From positions 1 to 24,612 of the forward strand of contig CAAEBN010000004.1 of assembly GCA_900754075.1 (NCBI GenBank): DNA of 24,612 nucleotides. The letters run 5' to 3'. The notes under the pieces are model-generated. The model searched no databases, was not told the DNA's origin, and saw nothing but the letters and a program-made list of their open reading frames with translations. The position numbers and the translations under genes were made by a program. This DNA is from an uncultured Collinsella sp. GTDB lineage: Bacteria > Actinomycetota > Coriobacteriia > Coriobacteriales > Coriobacteriaceae. Positions 21,701 through 24,612 of this stretch are shown here, one piece after another (the first letter of the stretch is position 1; each line of letters begins with the position of its first letter).

Positions 21701-23884
21701 TTAGGACCAGAGGAAGTCGCTGCGGGTGACGGTGGCGCCGATGGCGAAGGGCATGCAGGCGATGACCGGATACAGGTAGCGCATGTAGGTCGAGCCGTTG
21801 CAGGGACCGATCAGGCACACGGCGAGCACGCCCAGCAGCGGCACCCAAATGGCCAGCCCGCGCCACGAATGACGACGTAGCAGATAGACCACCATGGCGA
21901 TCATGATCCACACATAGGTGGCCGAGCTCATGGCGAGCGAGATAAACGGGATGCGTTGTACTGCCACGCGGTACAGGTTGATCAGGTGGTCGCACCAGCG
22001 CACAACCTTGCTATCGACCGGATGGAAGTCAAAGTACTTGAGGTTATCGGGCTTCGCCATGATCTCGGCACTGCGCGCCGTGCTGTAGACCCACGCATCG
22101 CGGGCACTCGGATAAAAGTAGCCGTAGTAGTTATTGATGAGCGCCGAGATATAGCACTCGGGATCCTTTTTGAACATCTGAGCCCACACCTCAAAATAGG
22201 CCTTGATGTCCTCCTGCGAGGCGTACTCGTTAAAGCAATTTTTGACGGCGTCCGACTTATCCGGGTTATAACGGCAGCCCAGATTCTCGTACTTGAGCAC
22301 ACGGTCGATCACGGCACGCTCTTCGTCGGTCACCAAGCCGTCGCAAGGAGCCTCCACGATGGTGCCGTCCTCCTTAACCGTGGGGTTGACGCCCGAGTTG
22401 AGGCCGTCGTGCTTTTGGACGAAACGAGCCGTCTGCTGGAACGGAATCGAGAGGATTTCGCGCTTGGAACCAGGCGTGATGTCATGCGCTGGCATAAAGA
22501 CCTTGGTGAAGTACATATTAGAGGCAAGACAGAGTGCAAGCACCGCTAGAACTCCCACCCAGCGGAAACGCGGGATGGCGACCGAAGGCGCAGCACCAGC
22601 CTGCTTGGCTGCACGATGGTCCACATGCGCGTCCCATGCGCAAAACGCCGCCGCGATTACGCATGCCGCCAGGGGAAACACCAGACCGCCGTTGCGCAGA
22701 AACGTGGGACCCATGGCGCCCAGAGCGAGCAGCAGCCAGTCGTGGCGCGCAAAGAGCACGGGCCTCTGTTCGCCCGCACGCTCGGCATTGGCATCGCGAC
22801 GGGGCAGGCCGCAGGCCACGAGCTTCACGGTCTGCACCAACAGCACCAAAAACGCGTCGGCAAACAGCACATCTTTGGTAAGCAGGGCCGCGTAGTTGGA
22901 GAACATGGGCATAAACACAAAGAACAGCAAGATCACGCCGCGGACCGGCAGGCTCACGCCCAGCTTGCGCAGCGACGAGATGGAATAGGCCATGCAGGCG
23001 GCCGTAATGACGAACTGAGCGCAGGTGTAGATGGCAAGACCTGCGTTGGCGCTGTTGAACAGTGAAAGCCCCAGCTGGACGCACGAACCGATGATAGCCG
23101 TGTGCACCACGGGGTGATGTCCGTTGAGCAACACATTGGGATTGAGCAGACGCAGGTAGTCACTCGTGCCGTTGGGGTAGTTGAACCACTGGCGAATCTG
23201 CGCACCCGTGTCTCCCATAAAAAGGCCGGGCAGCGAAGCGATGAGCATGGGCGCCCAGGCGATCATAAGCACCAGGAAGGGCCCGGCAAAGGGATGGACC
23301 GAGAGCACGGCGTGAGCCACACGCCATACGCGGCCAAAGTGCGCTTCGGAAAACGGAATGCGCCGAGAGCTCAGCCAATCTAGACACTCAAAGGCAAGGT
23401 AGAAGGCAACGACCGCCAAGAGCATCCAGCCCACACCGCCTATCCAGGCGCAGATGATGCGGGCCTTGTCGCCGAGCACGATCTCGGCCGAATCGGTGAG
23501 GTCGTAGCTGCGGCCAAACACCATGCAGGCGGCAAAGAACAGCGACGGAAGGATCACCGAAGGACGCCAAGCATCGCCGCGGCCAAAGAATACGTAGCGA
23601 AACGGCAGCGTGAGCAGGCAGGCAAGCGCAAGCAGCATGACCGCGTCGGTATGGCCGGCAAACGAGAGGAGCACCTCGTAGCACACGTACAGCATGCCCG
23701 AGGCTTTGGGGTCAATCGCCAAGACCGCGTTGCTCGACACCGGGGCGGGATCGATGGAAAACGCCGTGGTCGCCAACAGCGCGAGCAAAAATGCGATGAG
23801 CGTCTGCTTGGCGGGATAGCGCTTAAACCAGACGATGCGGGCAGCGTCGCGCGCAGCCGTTGTGGAGAGGTCGGAATCCTTCAC
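21701..23884 (-). CDS. Large polytopic membrane protein, DUF6020-like (GT-C glycosyltransferase-like)
   Basis: The 727-residue product has about 12-14 hydrophobic segments and a soluble segment of roughly 150 residues (about 480-645) before the last two helices. An early extracytoplasmic loop carries GLFMGDTGAQIRQW (220-233) with an Asp, and a later one NPNVLLNGHHPVVHT (248-262). These are the positions where GT-C polyprenyl-linked glycosyltransferases keep acidic and His residues, and they resemble DUF6020 proteins common in Coriobacteriia and Firmicutes. I infer a role in surface polysaccharide or glycan assembly, but no substrate can be named. The start is GTG at 23884, with AAAGG about ten bases upstream, a weak fit. 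It follows lgt by 80 bp, the gap being filled by a hairpin, and ends in a similar hairpin one base after its stop. Confidence 0.75.
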   Translation of the reverse strand: MKDSDLSTTAARDAARIVWFKRYPAKQTLIAFLLALLATTAFSIDPAPVSSNAVLAIDPKASGMLYVCYEVLLSFAGHTDAVMLLALACLLTLPFRYVFFGRGDAWRPSVILPSLFFAACMVFGRSYDLTDSAEIVLGDKARIICAWIGGVGWMLLAVVAFYLAFECLDWLSSRRIPFSEAHFGRVWRVAHAVLSVHPFAGPFLVLMIAWAPMLIASLPGLFMGDTGAQIRQWFNYPNGTSDYLRLLNPNVLLNGHHPVVHTAIIGSCVQLGLSLFNSANAGLAIYTCAQFVITAACMAYSISSLRKLGVSLPVRGVILLFFVFMPMFSNYAALLTKDVLFADAFLVLLVQTVKLVACGLPRRDANAERAGEQRPVLFARHDWLLLALGAMGPTFLRNGGLVFPLAACVIAAAFCAWDAHVDHRAAKQAGAAPSVAIPRFRWVGVLAVLALCLASNMYFTKVFMPAHDITPGSKREILSIPFQQTARFVQKHDGLNSGVNPTVKEDGTIVEAPCDGLVTDEERAVIDRVLKYENLGCRYNPDKSDAVKNCFNEYASQEDIKAYFEVWAQMFKKDPECYISALINNYYGYFYPSARDAWVYSTARSAEIMAKPDNLKYFDFHPVDSKVVRWCDHLINLYRVAVQRIPFISLAMSSATYVWIMIAMVVYLLRRHSWRGLAIWVPLLGVLAVCLIGPCNGSTYMRYLYPVIACMPFAIGATVTRSDFLWS

Positions 23885-23923
23885 AGTCCGAAAGCCTTTC
23901 TAGAAACCTATCAAACTCGGCAA

Positions 23924-23960
23924 GACCACCACAAAGGCGCCTGTCCCCTTTGTGGTGGTC
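23924..23960 (-). repeat. Stop-proximal hairpin with a GGACAGG loop, after lgt
   Basis: On the minus strand GACCACCACAAAGG (23960-23947) pairs perfectly with CCTTTGTGGTGGTC (23937-23924) around the loop GGACAGGCG, so the full G-run reads GGGGACAGG. It begins four bases after the lgt stop codon (TAA at 23967-23965). A 14-bp perfect stem without a T-tract is followed by TTGCCG. Confidence 0.8.
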
Positions 23961-23964
23961 GTGA

Positions 23965-24612
23965 TTAGGCGTCCAGGTAGACGCGCTGGGGCTGGTTGCG
24001 GTGTCGGGCGAAGATGATGAGCGCCAGGCCGGCAATCACGAGCGGCAAACTCAGCAGCTGACCCATGGTGATGACGCCTCCCAGCAGATAACCCAGCTGG
24101 GCATCGGGCACGCGCACAAACTCAGTCAAAAAGCGGACGATGCCGTAGCCCATCACAAAGATGCCCATAAACGTGCCCTGGGGCAGCGGCGGTTTTTTGC
24201 GGCTGAGCACCTGCAGGATGCAGAAGAGCACGATACCCTCAAGAAACGCCTCGTAGAGCTGGGAGGGATGGCGCGGCATATCGCCCGCGGTGCCGCCAAA
24301 GACCACGCCCCAAGGCAGATCGGTCGGTTTGCCCCACAGCTCGCCGTTGACGAAATTGGCACAACGGCCCAGGCACAGGGCCAGCGGGGCGCCGATCACG
24401 GCAAGGTCGGCGACGGTCCAGGCGTCGAGCTTATACATGCGGCACACGATGATGCCGCCCAAGATGCCGCCGACCAGGCCACCGTGGAAGCTCATGCCGC
24501 CCTCGTTGGTGGCAAAGATCTCGAGCGGGTGGGTCCAATAGTAGCCATCGCCGTAAAAGACGACGTAAAACAGGCGAGCGCCGATAATGAGGCCAAAGAC
24601 CGCGCCGACCAC
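23965..24612 (-). CDS. lgt: Prolipoprotein diacylglyceryl transferase, 5' end outside the window
   Basis: Lgt transfers diacylglycerol from phosphatidylglycerol to the lipobox cysteine of prolipoproteins at the outer face of the cytoplasmic membrane. The window contains the last 215 residues; the family is usually 260-300, so roughly the first helix and N-terminal region are missing beyond 24612. Visible hallmarks (numbering from the window edge) are GARLFYVVFY (11-20), MSFHGGLVGGI (40-50) with the essential His, the Lgt signature GRCANFVNGELWG (82-94) with conserved Arg, Asn and Glu, and RHPSQLYE (114-121). Several hydrophobic helices complete the fold. The signature has Cys-Ala where most members have Ile/Leu-Gly, a mild variation. 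It precedes the DUF6020-like gene on the same strand. Confidence 0.95.
   Translation of the reverse strand: MVGAVFGLIIGARLFYVVFYGDGYYWTHPLEIFATNEGGMSFHGGLVGGILGGIIVCRMYKLDAWTVADLAVIGAPLALCLGRCANFVNGELWGKPTDLPWGVVFGGTAGDMPRHPSQLYEAFLEGIVLFCILQVLSRKKPPLPQGTFMGIFVMGYGIVRFLTEFVRVPDAQLGYLLGGVITMGQLLSLPLVIAGLALIIFARHRNQPQRVYLDA

Noticed and set aside
23924..23960. Reading the lgt-DUF6020 gap hairpin as an ordinary intrinsic terminator
   Set aside because: The stem is strong but no T-tract follows on the minus strand, and its loop matches two other hairpins with the same stop-codon placement, so a plain terminator does not explain the shared loop.

Overview
The window looks like chromosome from a GC-rich, host-associated Actinobacteriota of the class Coriobacteriia, most likely Collinsella or a close relative. 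The evidence is the strongly GC-biased third codon positions, a fused two-ATPase EcfA protein, a groESL operon with an actinobacterial-type GroES, an Asp23/AmaP/DUF2273 envelope cassette and a DUF6020-type membrane protein. The genus assignment is inference from gene content. Nearly all genes lie on the minus strand; the only clear plus-strand gene is an M20 peptidase. I see no rRNA, tRNA, CRISPR array, transposase or phage gene.

Reading in the direction of minus-strand transcription (high to low coordinates), the right end holds a truncated lgt (prolipoprotein diacylglyceryl transferase), a 727-residue polytopic DUF6020-like protein and a YebC/TACO1 regulator. Next come the envelope operon amaP-DUF2273-asp23, a YitT-family membrane protein and a zinc-ribbon membrane protein with a Pro-Glu repeat tail. 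In the middle, a divergent pair encodes a YtcJ-like amidohydrolase (minus) and an M20 metallopeptidase with a charged tail (plus). About 550 bp without a gene follows, and then groES-groEL.

The left part holds a riboflavin acquisition operon. An FMN riboswitch with a well-placed promoter precedes ribU, the fused ecfA and ecfT, which overlap or abut each other. Two pyridoxamine-phosphate-oxidase-like flavoprotein genes follow at short spacing, so flavin uptake and predicted flavin users may share riboswitch control. The left end is an arginine operon, argC-argJ-argB-argD, giving the acetyl-recycling route from N-acetylglutamate to ornithine. It has a possible ArgR operator upstream of argC and a terminator-like structure between argC and argJ. 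A Shine-Dalgarno-like sequence at base 1 suggests another gene just outside the window.

The most unusual content is structural. (1) groESL is bracketed by two very large hairpins with perfect 38-bp and 39-bp arms, each capped by a further hairpin but unrelated in sequence. (2) Three minus-strand genes (asp23, the DUF6020-like gene and lgt) are each followed, within 1-4 nt of the stop codon, by a hairpin with unrelated arms but a shared G-rich loop of the form GGG(G)(A/T)CAGG; a weaker relative follows the zinc-ribbon gene. (3) An in-frame hexanucleotide array encodes the (Glu-Pro)n tail of the zinc-ribbon protein.
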